Origin: Mustela lutreola
Taxonomy: Eukaryota; Chordata; Mammalia; Carnivora; Mustelidae
Length of the DNA stretch: 64,000 nucleotides
Assembly: GCF_030435805.1 (NCBI RefSeq)
Contig: NC_081305.1
Span: 55,338,001-55,402,000 of the forward strand
Direction of reading: 5' to 3'
The position numbers were made by a program, and so were the translations under genes. The number at the start of each line of letters is the position of its first letter. The stretch's first letter is position 1. This document shows positions 39,201 through 49,393 of this stretch, piece by piece. The notes under the pieces were generated by a model. That model did no database searches and had not been told where the DNA came from. It saw only the letters and a list, made by a program, of their open reading frames with translations.

Positions 39201-42200
39201 TCTCACTGTAAATACAAAACTATCCTGACCTTATTCAACCAGTAGCGGAGAAACTTAGCACGTCTGACCCCATAATGCTTCTATTTCCCTTACTGCTGGG
39301 ACCTATAGTTTAGAAACTTCTGCTTAGCCCTGCACTTTGGCACGCTACATCTAAGATTCACAAAAACGGCTCTTTTACCAGAAATCTACTTTACTGGAGG
39401 AGATAAGGAAGTCCTTACAGAAATGACGACGCTCTATGTAAGATTTATAGGAATGACACGATTTGTACACAAAGATCAACTGACCAAGGACAGGGCGAGG
39501 GGGTGGCTCAGTCTATTAAGGGTCTGCCTTCCACTCAGTCATGATCCCAGGGTCCTAGAATGGAGCCCCATGTCGGGCTCCCCGCTGAGCCCAGAATCAG
39601 CTTCTCTCTCTCCCTCTGCCCTCCCCACCCCCACCCTGCTCATGCTCTCTCTTTCTCTCTCAAATAAAGAAATAAAATCTCTAATAAATAAATAAAACCG
39701 CTTGAAAGAAAAAGCTGACCAAGGACAAAAGAAGTCACACAACCTTCCTCTGCTATCTATAGACGGCAGCCACTTTTTGACTCCAATCCCCATCCCCTTC
39801 CCCTTTCTAACATAAAAGCAGCTCAGATCTTAGGCTGGGGGAGACAGTTCTTTGAGACAGTTGTATGCCATCTCCTCAGTGTGCTGCCTTTCCAAATAAA
39901 GTCGCTTTCCTTACCCCAACATCTTCGCTCTTGGCTCACTGGCCTGTGGTGCTGGGAGCAGAATGGGCTTAGACCCCGTTACAAACCCTTCATAGAAGTG
40001 GAGACCCACCCTCTCCTCACCTGACCATCTAATGAGAATGCAGATTCAGGTTCTGATCCCAGTGCCCAGCCATCCCACAATCCCCATCCCAGCTGAGGGA
40101 TGGAACAGACAGACTTGTCACCTTCTGATTGATGACTTCTGCCTCTTCCTCCAGCAAGGCCACCAGCTTCCGCAGTAGGGCTTCCTTCTCTGTGGGTGGG
40201 GCTCCCTGTAACTCTGGGGGGTGGGGGGTGGAGGGCAAAAGAGAATCAGCTGGGGGCAGAACCCTGCCCACCCTTTTGCCCTCATCCTTCTCCGCCCGGG
40301 GCCTCTTGGTCCCTCACCTGGGCTAGGTGGGGATCTCAGTTGCTCTTGGACTAGTTGTTCCAGCCGCTGGGCCACCAGAGCATAGAAATCTGGAGTTGCT
40401 GGGCCTGGGGTCAAAAGGGCCAATGATGGATCTCTGGGACATCGAGCAGTTATGGATTCTCTCCTTGTCCCAACCATCTTGCCAGGTTGCAATGATTTCC
40501 ATTCCATAGTGGGATAAACTGAGACCCACTGAGCACACTTGGTAAAAGGCCTTGGTACTTCCCATTTTACTGTGTCCCTCAAACTAGACTTAGAATGTTA
40601 TGGCCGAACTAGACTTTGAAGATGATCCTATCCAAGACAGGCAAATGCAGGGCACTCCAGCAATTACCACCCTACCTACCCCTTGCTGATTTCAGGCATC
40701 ATCTACTGATCACAGAACTCTTCTTCCCCAGCTGTGAAATCCCTTTCAAGTATAGCCATTACTAGTCTATCAAGGCTCCCACATGAATAATCCAAATGGT
40801 TACTCTTGACCATGCCCAAGGACACCCCTCCACACACATGCACACATTCCTACTTTGCTTCTGGAGAAATAAGCAAGAAACAAAAGGAATTTCCCAGAGT
40901 CATGTAGCCTAACAGCCAGGGAGTTGTGACTCAAAACCAGGTCTCCTTCCTCCCTACTGCGGGTACTGGAGGCTACAAAGTCCCAGGGGTAGGGAAGGAT
41001 ACATGGGAGGAGAGAGATAACAAACAGAAAGGGACCAAAAGCCCCATTGGGAAGCCAGTTCACAGAATGTAACAGGGGGTGGGGGAACAGAGAATGTGAG
41101 AGTAGTTCCCACTCAGTTCCCCTCTTAGCTAAGTGATCTTGGGCTAGTTCCTTATCCTTTCTATGCTTTAAAGAATCAAAGCTTCTTAAAAAAAAAAAAA
41201 AAAAAAAAATCAAAGCTTCTGGCCCTACCGGTTCATGGGTGATCTAGGGAAATCTCTTACCAGGCTCTGAAACATAGCATGGGCGTAGGGGCAGGGAGCA
41301 AGGCCGAGGGGATTCAGGGGGAACTGCTCCTCGACCCAGGGGGCAGGGAAGACATCGGCGAAGGCGGCTCAGGAAATCTGTTGGCTCCTCCTGGGCAGGA
41401 CTCCTAGGAAAGGGGACCTCAGAGAGTGACCCCAGAGGCCCCTTTGCAAGCAGTCCCTTTTCCCTCCCACTGAGGGCTTCTCGGTGCAACCCCAGGGACA
41501 AGGAAAAGAGCCAGATATAAAGAGAGGGGAACACAGAGACAAGGCACAAGAATCAAGAGGGCCCCACCCCAGATGCAGGCCCCTGAGGGAGGAGGGCAAC
41601 TCCTCTTACCTGGGTGGGATTGAAATGGGGGACCCGGCAGCCTCACCTCGCCTAAAGAAGGCAGCTAGGACTCTCACCGTGTCCTCCCGGAGGCCCAGCT
41701 CTTCCGAGCCTGCCATGGGGGCACCTGTGAAAGAGGGAGCTGGGGGATGGTCTCCAGGGTTGACTTGAGGTGGAGGATGGGGGCCCAAATGCCTCGTCCC
41801 TGAATAAGGAGGAGGCCGGGACACTTTCTTCCCCAAGGGAAGAAAGGGCTGAGAGCTTTAACTCCTAAGTCCTTTAAGGGAGTTAGAGTCTGGGGACCGA
41901 GACTCTAGAATCCTCGGAGGGAGAAGAGGGAGGAGGACGAAGACTCCTTGATCCTTGGAGAGGAAGAGGCTGGGGACCCGGATTCCTGGGTCTAGGGGAG
42001 AAAGGGACTGGGGGCTGGACTCGAGTTTTCGGAGAAGGGGCCTGGGGGATCTGAATTCTTGAGTCTGACAAAAAAGGGGACTCGGGACTCCGACTTCTGG
42101 ATTCTGAAGGCATATGCCAAGGGGCTCGAGCTCTTAGAGAATCGGGAACTACGAATCCCAGCCGGCTTCATGACAAACCTTCCCCTCCGTCCGCACTTGA

Positions 42201-42480
42201 ATCGCCGCCGCGCAGCCTCCTTGGGAGGTGTAGTTCCCTTATCCGACCCAGGCTGGAATCTTGGGGTCTCGGGGCGCATGGATGTCGGAGAAGGGGGACT
42301 GAGGTGCCGGCTTCGAGATCCCGGCCTCTTCCCTTCTCACCCCAGCCCTCCCAAAAGCCCGGCTTACCTGGGGCCGGAGCGGCCGCCCACTCCTCCTTCA
42401 CTGAACTTGCATAAACTTCTCTTAGTTCAACTTTCCCGCGCCTGCGCACTGGGCAGGGTTGACACGGCCCTATTGTAGAA
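36272..42480 (-). CDS. BCL2L12: BCL2L12, BCL2-like protein 12
   Basis: BCL2L12 is a proline-rich BCL2-family-like protein reported to restrain caspase-3/7 and p53. Coding exons, minus strand: 41716-41610, 41403-41261, 40404-40318, 40213-40122, 38622-38335, 36475-36425 (stop), giving 255 residues from MAGSEELGLRED. The BH2-like motif GPWIQAHGGW-EGIL is split between the last two exons. A coiled-coil-like, Leu/Glu-rich stretch (LVALLEEEAEVINQK) sits in the 40213-40122 exon. An upstream exon ends at 42368 and is open in the same frame (ending AAAPAPG). The human long form uses an ATG upstream of this; here I see no in-frame ATG on the transcribed side of the shared promoter, so I start at 41716. 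An ATTAAA signal lies at 36278-36273. Confidence 0.94.
36273..36278 (-). terminator. Poly(A) signal of BCL2L12
   Basis: ATTAAA on the minus strand, about 150 bases past the stop codon. Confidence 0.55.
36750..36905 (+). mobile_element. MIR SINE fossil
   Basis: AAGAGCACTGGCTTCATGTC, CCATAAAATCGGGATAACAT and GGTTGTCGTGGGGTTTAAAC fit MIR. Confidence 0.7.
36990..37580 (+). mobile_element. L2-like ancient repeat
   Basis: GAGCTCCAGACACGTATATC, TCCTTGATTTCCGTCTCCCA and CTGTCAATTCTACCTCTGAA resemble a widespread ancient repeat. Exact family not resolved by eye. Confidence 0.45.
37382..37398 (+). promoter_or_regulatory. CTCF-like site
   Basis: CCGCTAGAGGGCGCAAG fits the CTCF core, in the last BCL2L12 intron, same orientation as the one at 28338. 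Confidence 0.5.
38000..38200 (+). mobile_element. MIR SINE fossil
   Basis: TTTACAATAACCTTTTGAGA, AAGAAACCGAGGCCCAGGAA and TGGTGCTCAATAAACAC. Confidence 0.65.
39100..39990 (+). mobile_element. Probable solo LTR of a gammaretrovirus-like endogenous retrovirus (fossil)
   Basis: The right half has LTR-like order: a CATAAAAGC TATA-type box (39811), a GAGACAGTTCTTTGAGACAG block, AATAAAGTCGCTTTCC with the poly(A) signal near 39895, then TTGGCTCACTGGCCTGTGG and CTTAGACCCCGTTACAA. The left limit is uncertain. A SINE (39492-39711) is inserted in it. No internal retroviral genes are seen next to it, so it looks like a broken, old solo LTR inside a BCL2L12 intron. Confidence 0.5.
39492..39711 (+). mobile_element. 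SINEC inserted in the LTR-like element
   Basis: GGGGGTGGCTCAGTCTATTA head; CTGACCAAGGACA occurs on both sides as a target-site duplication. Confidence 0.88.
41780..42090 (+). repeat. Degenerate GGACTCCTGGGTCT-type minisatellite
   Basis: Irregular units with CTGGGGACCCGGATTCCTGG, ACTGGGGGCTGGACTC and GGGACTCGGGACTCC, in BCL2L12 intron 1. Confidence 0.6.
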
Positions 42481-42700
42481 GAGGGGGAGCGCTGGGGCCC
42501 ATCTAATTTGCATGTGACGTTCCCAGCATGCCGTTGGCCAGAAGGCCTAAAAAGGGCATTGACGGGGGGCGGGGGTGCCGTCCGGGCTCTTGGTGCCGCC
42601 TCTTTGGCTCTGAAGTCTGTGGACCAACCGCAGTTGAAGTTTTTATTTCGTGAAATCGGTAGAAAAGAAAACTGCATTGCTCTGAAGCTCAGCTGACAGA
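42368..42700. promoter_or_regulatory. Bidirectional BCL2L12 / IRF3 promoter
   Basis: BCL2L12 exon 1 reads left (donor at 42367) and the IRF3 5'UTR exon reads right. Between them are an octamer ATTTGCAT (42506-42513), TGACGT (42515-42520) and TTCCCAGCATGCC (42520-42532), a good ZNF143-type site. Head-to-head arrangement of these two genes is known in human. A possible IRF3 exon 1 donor (TAG followed by gtaacg) lies near 42,795. Confidence 0.8.
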
Positions 42701-43082
42701 AAGGAGGGTGTGCAGCTACAAGTTCGAGAGCTATCGGACCCTCAAAAGCCAGGGGTGGGTCCTAGCACTTTGCGCCCCCGACTCTTTACGTAGGTAACGG
42801 CGGATCTGGGGAATTGGTGGCGTCCGGACCGAGAAGCGCGAGGAAAAAAACGGGTCTGCCCTGAGAGTGTAGAGGAGGCACTGTGTACTCGGGAAAGTGA
42901 AGCAGCCAGGGGAGAAAGTGAAACAATGGCCGGTGCTGGAGGTCGGCTGTAAAAACAACACAACAACAACAACGACAACAGGAAAAAGTAGCGGGGAGAG
43001 TGGGAAGGGCAGGCGTCCGCACTGGGGGATCTAAGGGAGAGAAGAGTGGACCCTGAAAATGGGAGGCAGTCCACCCTATAAA

Positions 43083-43141
43083 GTGTGTGTGTGTGTGTGT
43101 GTGTGTGTGTCTGTCTGTCTGTACGCGCGCGCGCGCGCGCC
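43083..43141. repeat. GT / TCTG / GC alternating dinucleotide tract
   Basis: About 15 GT units, then CTGTCTGTCTGT, then about 10 GC units, between the IRF3 first exon and the coding start. Confidence 0.95.
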
Positions 43142-43505
43142 CTAGAGGAGCCAAGCTGTGTTTGGGGTGGGGTGGATGGAGGGTCTAGGGTGGAAATGGG
43201 TGAGCGGCTCTTCTGTGGGGCAGTTTGTAGAAGGGGTCTACAGCACGGTTAAGTGCAGGAGGTAGAGATCTACAATTGAATAACGTCTGCCCTGGTATAA
43301 CTAGGGGAGGTTCTCTAACTTGGAAGTGGGGGTAACTGCATTGGATGATGTGGGGGAGGGGAAAGGAGAAAAGGGTTTACCGCGGAAGAGGGAGGGATCT
43401 ACACTGGCGGAATTGGGGAGGTAGGGGGCCTGCACAGAAGAAGGTGGGGAAAGAAGAGGGGGGCCGTCCGCGCCCACGAACTGCCCTCTAAGCGCAGGCC
43501 GGACC

Positions 43506-46500
43506 ATGGGAACCCCAAAGCCGCGGATCCTGCCCTGGCTTGTGTCGCAGCTGGACCTAGGGCAGCTGGAGGGGGTGGCCTGGCTGGACGAGAGCCGCAC
43601 ACGCTTCCGCATCCCTTGGAAGCACGGCTTGCGGCAGGATGCCCAGCAAGAAGACTTCGGCATCTTCCAGGTGCGTGAGCTTCCGAACACCGGGAACCCT
43701 GAGATAACAGCGGGGAGGAGGGGGGACTCACAGGGGGCGGAGCCGAGGAAGCGAGGGGGTTAGCACGCTTGCAGCTGGCAGGCGCTGACGCTGGCAGGTG
43801 GAGGTAGGTGGAGTTAGGACGAGACTGGGCAGGGTTAGTAGGATCAGCGGACTGGCAAGATTGGGGGGGGGGGGGCGGGTTCCAGAAAAAGAACCAGAAA
43901 AACAGGGTTAGAACTCGAAAGGAATGCAAACGGAGCATTCGGGCTCGCAGAGGGCGGGGTCTTGGTCGTAGAATTCTGGGGACGGTCTCGGAACCTTAGA
44001 GGCAAGACTTGGCCCGGAAGTTGAGGTGATTTCTCACCAAATTAGGATACACCAGTGGTGGTAACCCGAGTTGGAGTGCGAGGGGCGGGGTTATTACAGA
44101 AGGTGTTCTGGGGCAGGTTGGTGGCAGAGTATAGACACCCAGTAGGACCTGGAAGGCTGGCTTAGAAAGCAAAGCTTTTCAAAAGGTGAAGATAGGGGGC
44201 CTTAGGATGCAGAGAATCCAAGAATTTGGGGTTGGATCCTTGCCGAGTTAGAACGTGCCAGGGGAGAGAACCCCTGGGGTGGGGTCTTGGTCATCCTTCT
44301 CACTATCCTGGTACCCACTGGCTCCCCAGGCGTGGGCCGAGGCCAGCGGTGCCTACACTCCCGGAAAGGATAAACCTGATCTGCCCACCTGGAAGAGGAA
44401 TTTCCGATCCGCCCTGAACAGGAAGGAGGGGCTGCGTTTAGCCGAGGATCGGAGCAAGGACCCCCACGACCCGCACAAGGTCTATGAGTTTGTGATCTCA
44501 GGTGTGCCAGAAGTGGGGCTTCACATGGAGAGGGTGGGATTTTGAGTGTCCCCAACACTCTGCTGTACTCACCATCTTCCTCGGCAGGAGCTGGGAACTT
44601 TACTGAGTTGCACACATCACTGGGAACCAATGGTGGATGCAGTACCTTGGCTACCCAGGTGAGAATGCACCCCAGCCCTCCTGCCCCATCTGACCCATCT
44701 ACTGTCTGTCTCCCCACAGCCTTGTTCAGGCGTCCTCTTCTCCCCCGGATCATCACCCCAATCTTCCTCCTGAGCGTCCATCCTCTGCCCTGTGGGCTGT
44801 CCCGCATCTGATCCCTAGCTGACCCTGTCCCCCTGCCCAGAGCCCTTCCATGGCTTCCAGCACCCTCAGGACAAAGTTCAGAGCTTTCCCCAGGCATCTA
44901 GGGCCCACAGACACCTACCCGGAATTTCATAGCTTCTGTTGCTAGAGTACCCTCAGCCTCCTGGGAACCCAGAACCACCCTACCCTTGACCTTGATGTCT
45001 GTGCTAGAGCAAGTTCCCTCTGAAATTGTGTCCAGCCTTCTCTGCCCAGGTCTTGCTTGCACAGGGCCAGAACCTTGGGCTGGAATTAGCTGCTCCCCTT
45101 GGGCCCCAGTAGCACCCAGCATATACCAGAGCACATATTTTGCTCTCTGTGCCCATGGTTTTCTCCCTGCTTCCCCCCAACCCTCCTCACAGGAATCCCC
45201 TTGAGGGCAAAGCTCAGGTCTGACTTCTCTCCTGATCCCAAAGCCTGGTCCATATGAAGTCTCTCAAAAGGGCTATGGAAATGCCAGATCCTTTTCTTTT
45301 TTCTTCTCTCCAGGGAGACATACTAGAGGAGTTACTGAATGACATGGCCTTGGCCCCATTCCCAGATGGGGGGCCCTCGAGCCTGGCTGTGGTCCCTGAA
45401 CAGACCCCTCCATTCTTGCTGAGCCCCACAGTAGACATCCCTCCTCCCTGCCCAAACTCAGAGCCCCTGGAAAACCCACTGAGGCGGCTCTTGGTGCCTG
45501 AGGAAGGTGAGTTCCAAGTATGGGGTGGAAGGGGCTGGGGCGCCACGCCCCCTTATACTCTCTTTGTCTAACTCTCCCTTCATGTCACTTTTGCCACCAC
45601 TCAGAGTGGGAGTTCGAGGTGACTGCCTTCTACCGGGGCCGCCAAGTCTTCCAGCAGACTGTCTTCTGCCCAAGGGGCCTGCGTCTGGTGGCTTCAGAAG
45701 CAGGGGACGGGACACTGTCTGGACAGCCGATCATATTGCCAGACCCTGGGCTGTGGCTGACGGACAGGGGTGTGTTGGGCTACGTGAGGCGTGTGCTGAG
45801 CTGCCTGGGTAGGGGACTAGCTCTGTGCAGGGCAGGACAGCGACTCTGGGCCCGGAGGCTGGGCCACTGCCACACGTACTGGGCCTTGGGCGAGGAGCTC
45901 CTCCCTGACAGCAGTCACGGGCCCAGTGGTGAGGTCCCCAAGGATGAGGAGGGAGACGTGTTCGACCTACGGCCTTTCGTGTCAGGTGAGTGAGGCAAGG
46001 CCTTCTGACTCTGCTGTAGAAAGACTAGGTCACGGTGGTTAAGAACTCTGGGTTCTGGGGGTGCCTGGATGGCTTCATTGGCTAAGTGACTCTTGATTTC
46101 AGCTCAGGTCATGATCTCACGGTTGTGAGATCAAGCCACCGAGCCGGGCTGTGCATTCAGCTTGGAGCCTGTTTAAGATTCTCTCTCTCTTCCTCTCTCT
46201 CTCTCTCTCTCTCTGCCCTTCCTGCCACACTCCGTCCCTCTCTTTAAAAAAAAAAAAAAAGATTTCAAATCTCCAGACTTCCAAGTTCCAGTTCAGGCCC
46301 TGCTGCTTTGCTTCTGCTATAACCTGGGGCAAACTGTGGGGCTGCTCTGCATCTGCCTAAGGACTATCTCCGCTGCTGGAGGCACAGGGCCCAGTGTGTA
46401 GAAGGTGCTCGAGGAATTAGCTGCCATAGTCTTCATTGTTCCCAGTTATTCTTGTGGATAGACAGACGCAGAAGAGACAAGCCTTTAGGGCTTTATTACC

Positions 46501-48068
46501 AGGTAGATTTGTCTGCAGTGAAGGAAATGTTCTGGATTTGCACTCTCCCATCTGGTATCCACCAGCCACGGGTGGCTGTTGGGTACTTAGGCCAGTGCAA
46601 CTGAGGAAGGGAGTTTTATTTTATTTTTTAAAGATTTTATTCATTCATTTGACAGGGAAACAGCGAGAGAGGGAACATTAGTAGGGGGAGCGGGAGAGGG
46701 GGGGAAGCAGGCTTGCCCCAGAGCAGAGAGCCTGATGCAGGGCTCAATCCCAGGACCCCAGGATCACGACCTGAGCGAAGGCAGCTGCTTAATGTTGAGC
46801 CACCCAGCTTCTCCTCTGTTTGCTTTTAATTAGTTACTACTTAAACGGAAATAGCCATAGTGGTTAGTGGCTACTACCAGGAGAATGTGGCCTTAGGGGG
46901 TTAAAGAGCAGAAACTGCCAGCCACCTTGTACTCAGAATGAGGGAAGTCCTTGAGGAGAGTATACTCCTTCCTATCCCAAATGAGGGCAGGGGTGGGGAG
47001 TCAGTGCAGAGCTTCCAGCCCCATCCCGATGGGAGGGAAAAAAAAAATGTAAGATTGTGCTGGAACTTTTCCTAGATTAGCAGCCATCTGGTCATGCTGT
47101 AGGTGTCAGGCTTCAGGTCAGGGGAGAAGGTGAGGCTGATAGGTCTGGGGGGGGGGGGTGGGCAGGGAGGGGCAGGTGGTAGAGGGTCCTCCTCCCATGC
47201 CTGACTAGGATCTCGGGCCTCCAGATCTGATTGCCTTCCTCGAAGGAAGCCGACACTCACCACGCTACACCCTCTGGTTCTGCATGGGGGAGCCATGGCC
47301 CCAGGACCAGCCGTGGACCAAGAAGCTCGTGATGGTCAAGGTGCTGCAGTCCCGGGCTTCTGGAGCTAAGGGGTGGATCTTAAGGGAGGAGGACCTACAA
47401 CTCCCAGAAGCCCTCTGAGGAACTACAACTTCCAAGAGTCTCTGCAACCACCAGTTCCTCATCCTCAGGAGCTTCTGGGTGTCCCTCTCCTGGCCTCACC
47501 CCCAGAACCTGTTTTGAACTCTGAAAACCATGTGGAAGTCGGTCCTAGCAACCTCTGTGAGGAACTACAGTGCCTAGGAGTCCTGACCACAAGCTGCCCG
47601 GCCCTAGCTTCTGGGAACCCCTCCAGCATTTCAGCCCTAGGAAACTTCTCAGACCACTAGTGGTTGTGGTTATGGGGGGAAACTACAACTCCCAGCAGCC
47701 CTGGGCCTACTGATTCATCCTGGGTCACAGTGGGCGCTGCTGGGAGTTGTAGTTTTCCAACCCCACCCTTGACAATAAACTGGGTTGAGTGTTTTCCCTG
47801 ACTCCTGTTTCTCCCCCCTACCTCCTGCAGGTTGTTCCCACATGCCTGAGGGCCCTGCTGGACATGGCACGATCAGAGGGCGCTTCCTCACTAGAGAACA
47901 CTGTGGACCTGCACATTTCCAACAGCTACCCACTCTCTCTCACATCAGAGCAGTACAAGGCCTACCTCCAGGACCTGGTCGAGGACATGGATTTCTAGGC
48001 CTTGGGGGAGGTCTGATCCCTCACTCCTCATGGGTGCTTCCCCCTCGTGCCTTCACCTTGGCAATAAA
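43506..48068 (+). CDS. IRF3: IRF3, interferon regulatory factor 3
   Basis: IRF3 is the latent cytosolic transcription factor that TBK1 phosphorylates downstream of RIG-I/MAVS, cGAS-STING and TLR3/TRIF to switch on type I interferon. Coding exons: 43506-43670, 44330-44501, 44588-44658, 45314-45506, 45605-45985, 47225-47340, 47831-47998 (stop), total 421 residues. The Trp-rich IRF DNA-binding domain fills the first two exons ([11 protein letters not shown] to KVYEF). A leucine-rich export-like segment, [11 protein letters not shown], follows. The IRF association domain spans the large exon. The C-terminal tail keeps SSLENT and the pLxIS-type VDLHIS motif with the serine/threonine cluster SLTSEQY. 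The protein stops at VEDMDF, about six residues earlier than human. AATAAA is at 48063-48068. The noncoding first exon is near 42,560-42,795. Confidence 0.97.
44680..45140 (+). mobile_element. L2 LINE fossil in IRF3 intron 4
   Basis: CCCTTCCATGGCTTCCAGCA, CAAAGTTCAGAGCTTTCCCC and later degraded words fit L2. Confidence 0.55.
46056..46260 (+). mobile_element. SINEC in IRF3 intron 6
   Basis: Diverged copy from GGGGTGCCTGGATGGCTTCA with a CT microsatellite and a 15-A tail. Confidence 0.87.
46618..46814 (-). mobile_element. SINEC in IRF3 intron 6
   Basis: Reversed copy from TTTTTTAAAGATTTTATTCA to GAGCCACCCAGC. Confidence 0.87.
47390..47760. promoter_or_regulatory. Cluster of ACTACAACTCCCAG (ZNF143-like) motifs in IRF3 intron 7
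   Basis: Copies at about 47394, 47421, 47562 and 47681 on plus, and one inverted at 47737-47757. The last two form an inverted repeat with about 20 matching bases per arm. Confidence 0.6.
48063..48068 (+). terminator. Poly(A) signal of IRF3
   Basis: AATAAA 65 bases past the IRF3 stop, followed within about 25 bases by a GT-rich stretch. Confidence 0.75.
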
Positions 48069-48284
48069 CTATTTCTTGCCACTGTTACCACTTGTGTGCC
48101 TGGTGTTGGGTGTCAGCTGGGTTTCAGCTAGGTCCAGGGTAGTCCTGACCTAGACTGGGCCTTATTCCTTCTTAGGACCTCAGCATACACATCTGTGCAA
48201 GCAACTCCCACCCTAGATACTCTCTGCATGAGGACAGACACTGTGCAGGGGGCAGCTGATACCTGTGACCTCCTTACCTCTTCC

Positions 48285-48400
48285 CTGGACCTGGTGAGGA
48301 GGGGACAGTCACCCCCATTTTACAGACCAAGACACTGATGCTTGGAGAAAAGCAAGGGTCACAAAGCAGGAAACACAGATGGGTTAGAATCCAGTCTGAA
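48285..48400 (+). mobile_element. MIR SINE fossil
   Basis: CCCCCATTTTACAGACCAAG and GCTTGGAGAAAAGCAAGGGT, downstream of IRF3. Confidence 0.65.
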
Positions 48401-48478
48401 TCCAGGGGTGCTGTTTTCCAAAGGGGCCCCTGGGGCAGAATCTAGAACCCGTCTTGTCATGCCACTGTCCAGTTAGCA

Positions 48479-48565
48479 GGGCAGGTGGTAGAGGGTCCTC
48501 CTCCCATGCCTGACTAGGATCTCGGGCCTCCAGATCTGATTGCCTTCCTCGAAGGAAGCCGACAC
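48479..48565 (+). repeat. Perfect 87-base copy of the IRF3 exon 7 acceptor region
   Basis: Identical to 47170-47256, which holds the pyrimidine tract, the acceptor and the first 32 bases of IRF3 exon 7. It lies about 410 bases after the IRF3 poly(A) signal. Confidence 0.95.
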
Positions 48566-49014
48566 CTGGATCATCCTGTTAGTTGGGGGCGGGGGCCTTA
48601 GGTCCCCCCGCAGCTGGTGCTGGGCGACCTCAGGCAAGTCCTCCCTGCCAGGCCCTGAGCCCCGCTCTGCACTGGGCTGGAACAGGCAGTTGTAGAGAAG
48701 TTCTGGGCTCCAGCCTTAAAGCCTGCCCATGCCAGCAGGGACTGATGGGAGGCCAGTGTGGCCCTGACTCACTCTGTGGCCCCTGGTACTCTGTGCCTCA
48801 GTTTCCCTCTCTACCGCAGGAGAATGGATAAGATCACTGCAGCCTCGGAGGACTGGTAAAAAGAAAATCCAACTCAATGGGGAACAAAGGTCCTGTTGCT
48901 GGGGCAATTCCAGGGCAGACCGATAGCACCCAGGTGCCCTGAGCTTGGAAGACACCGAGCAGGTGGGACCTGGGACCCCAACCTCCCACCCACTGCCACT
49001 TTCTGTCAAGAGCA

Positions 49015-49132
49015 GCCCTGCATCAGGCTCTCTGCTCAGCAGGGAGCCTGCTTCCCTCTCTCTCTGCCTGCCTCTCCACCTACTTGTGATCTGTCAAATA
49101 CATTAAAAAAAAAAAAGGTAGAAAAAAAAAAA
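49015..49132 (+). mobile_element. SINEC, 5'-truncated
   Basis: Starts inside the body at CCCTGCATCAGGCTCTCTGC and ends in two A-rich tails. Confidence 0.85.
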
Positions 49133-49134
49133 AG

Positions 49135-49290
49135 CAGTGGCTGACTATGTACCAGGGGTGCAAGAAGTGCTTCATTTGTCTGGGTCTTCATCCTTCCAAC
49201 ACCCACGTCAAAGATCAGGACACTGAGGCCCAGAAAGGCGAATGCACTCCGCCTGAGTCACACCTGGCTAGCCACCCTCGGGCATAGGCC
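49135..49290 (+). mobile_element. MIR SINE fossil
   Basis: AAGATCAGGACACTGAGGCC and a GAGTCACACCTGGCTAG segment. Confidence 0.6.
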
Positions 49291-49387
49291 AGACCACCTG
49301 TGTATCTTTTCCCAGCCCTTTCCCAGACTGGTCTCTGAAAAGAAAGGGCTGAAATCATGGGGCTTGGGGCTAACATTTCATGAAATC

Positions 49388-49393
49388 TTTAAT
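49388..49393 (-). terminator. Poly(A) signal of SCAF1
   Basis: ATTAAA on the minus strand about 215 bases after the SCAF1 stop. IRF3 ends about 1.3 kb away, so the two genes converge without overlapping. Confidence 0.6.

Noticed and set aside
42168-42677. Long minus-strand ORF suggesting an upstream BCL2L12 start at 42677
   Set aside because: The ATG lies beyond the shared promoter core, on the IRF3 side; only the part after about 42,480 is plausibly transcribed as BCL2L12.
43399-43938. 179-codon minus-strand ORF opposite IRF3 coding exon 1
   Set aside because: GC-rich shadow frame of IRF3.
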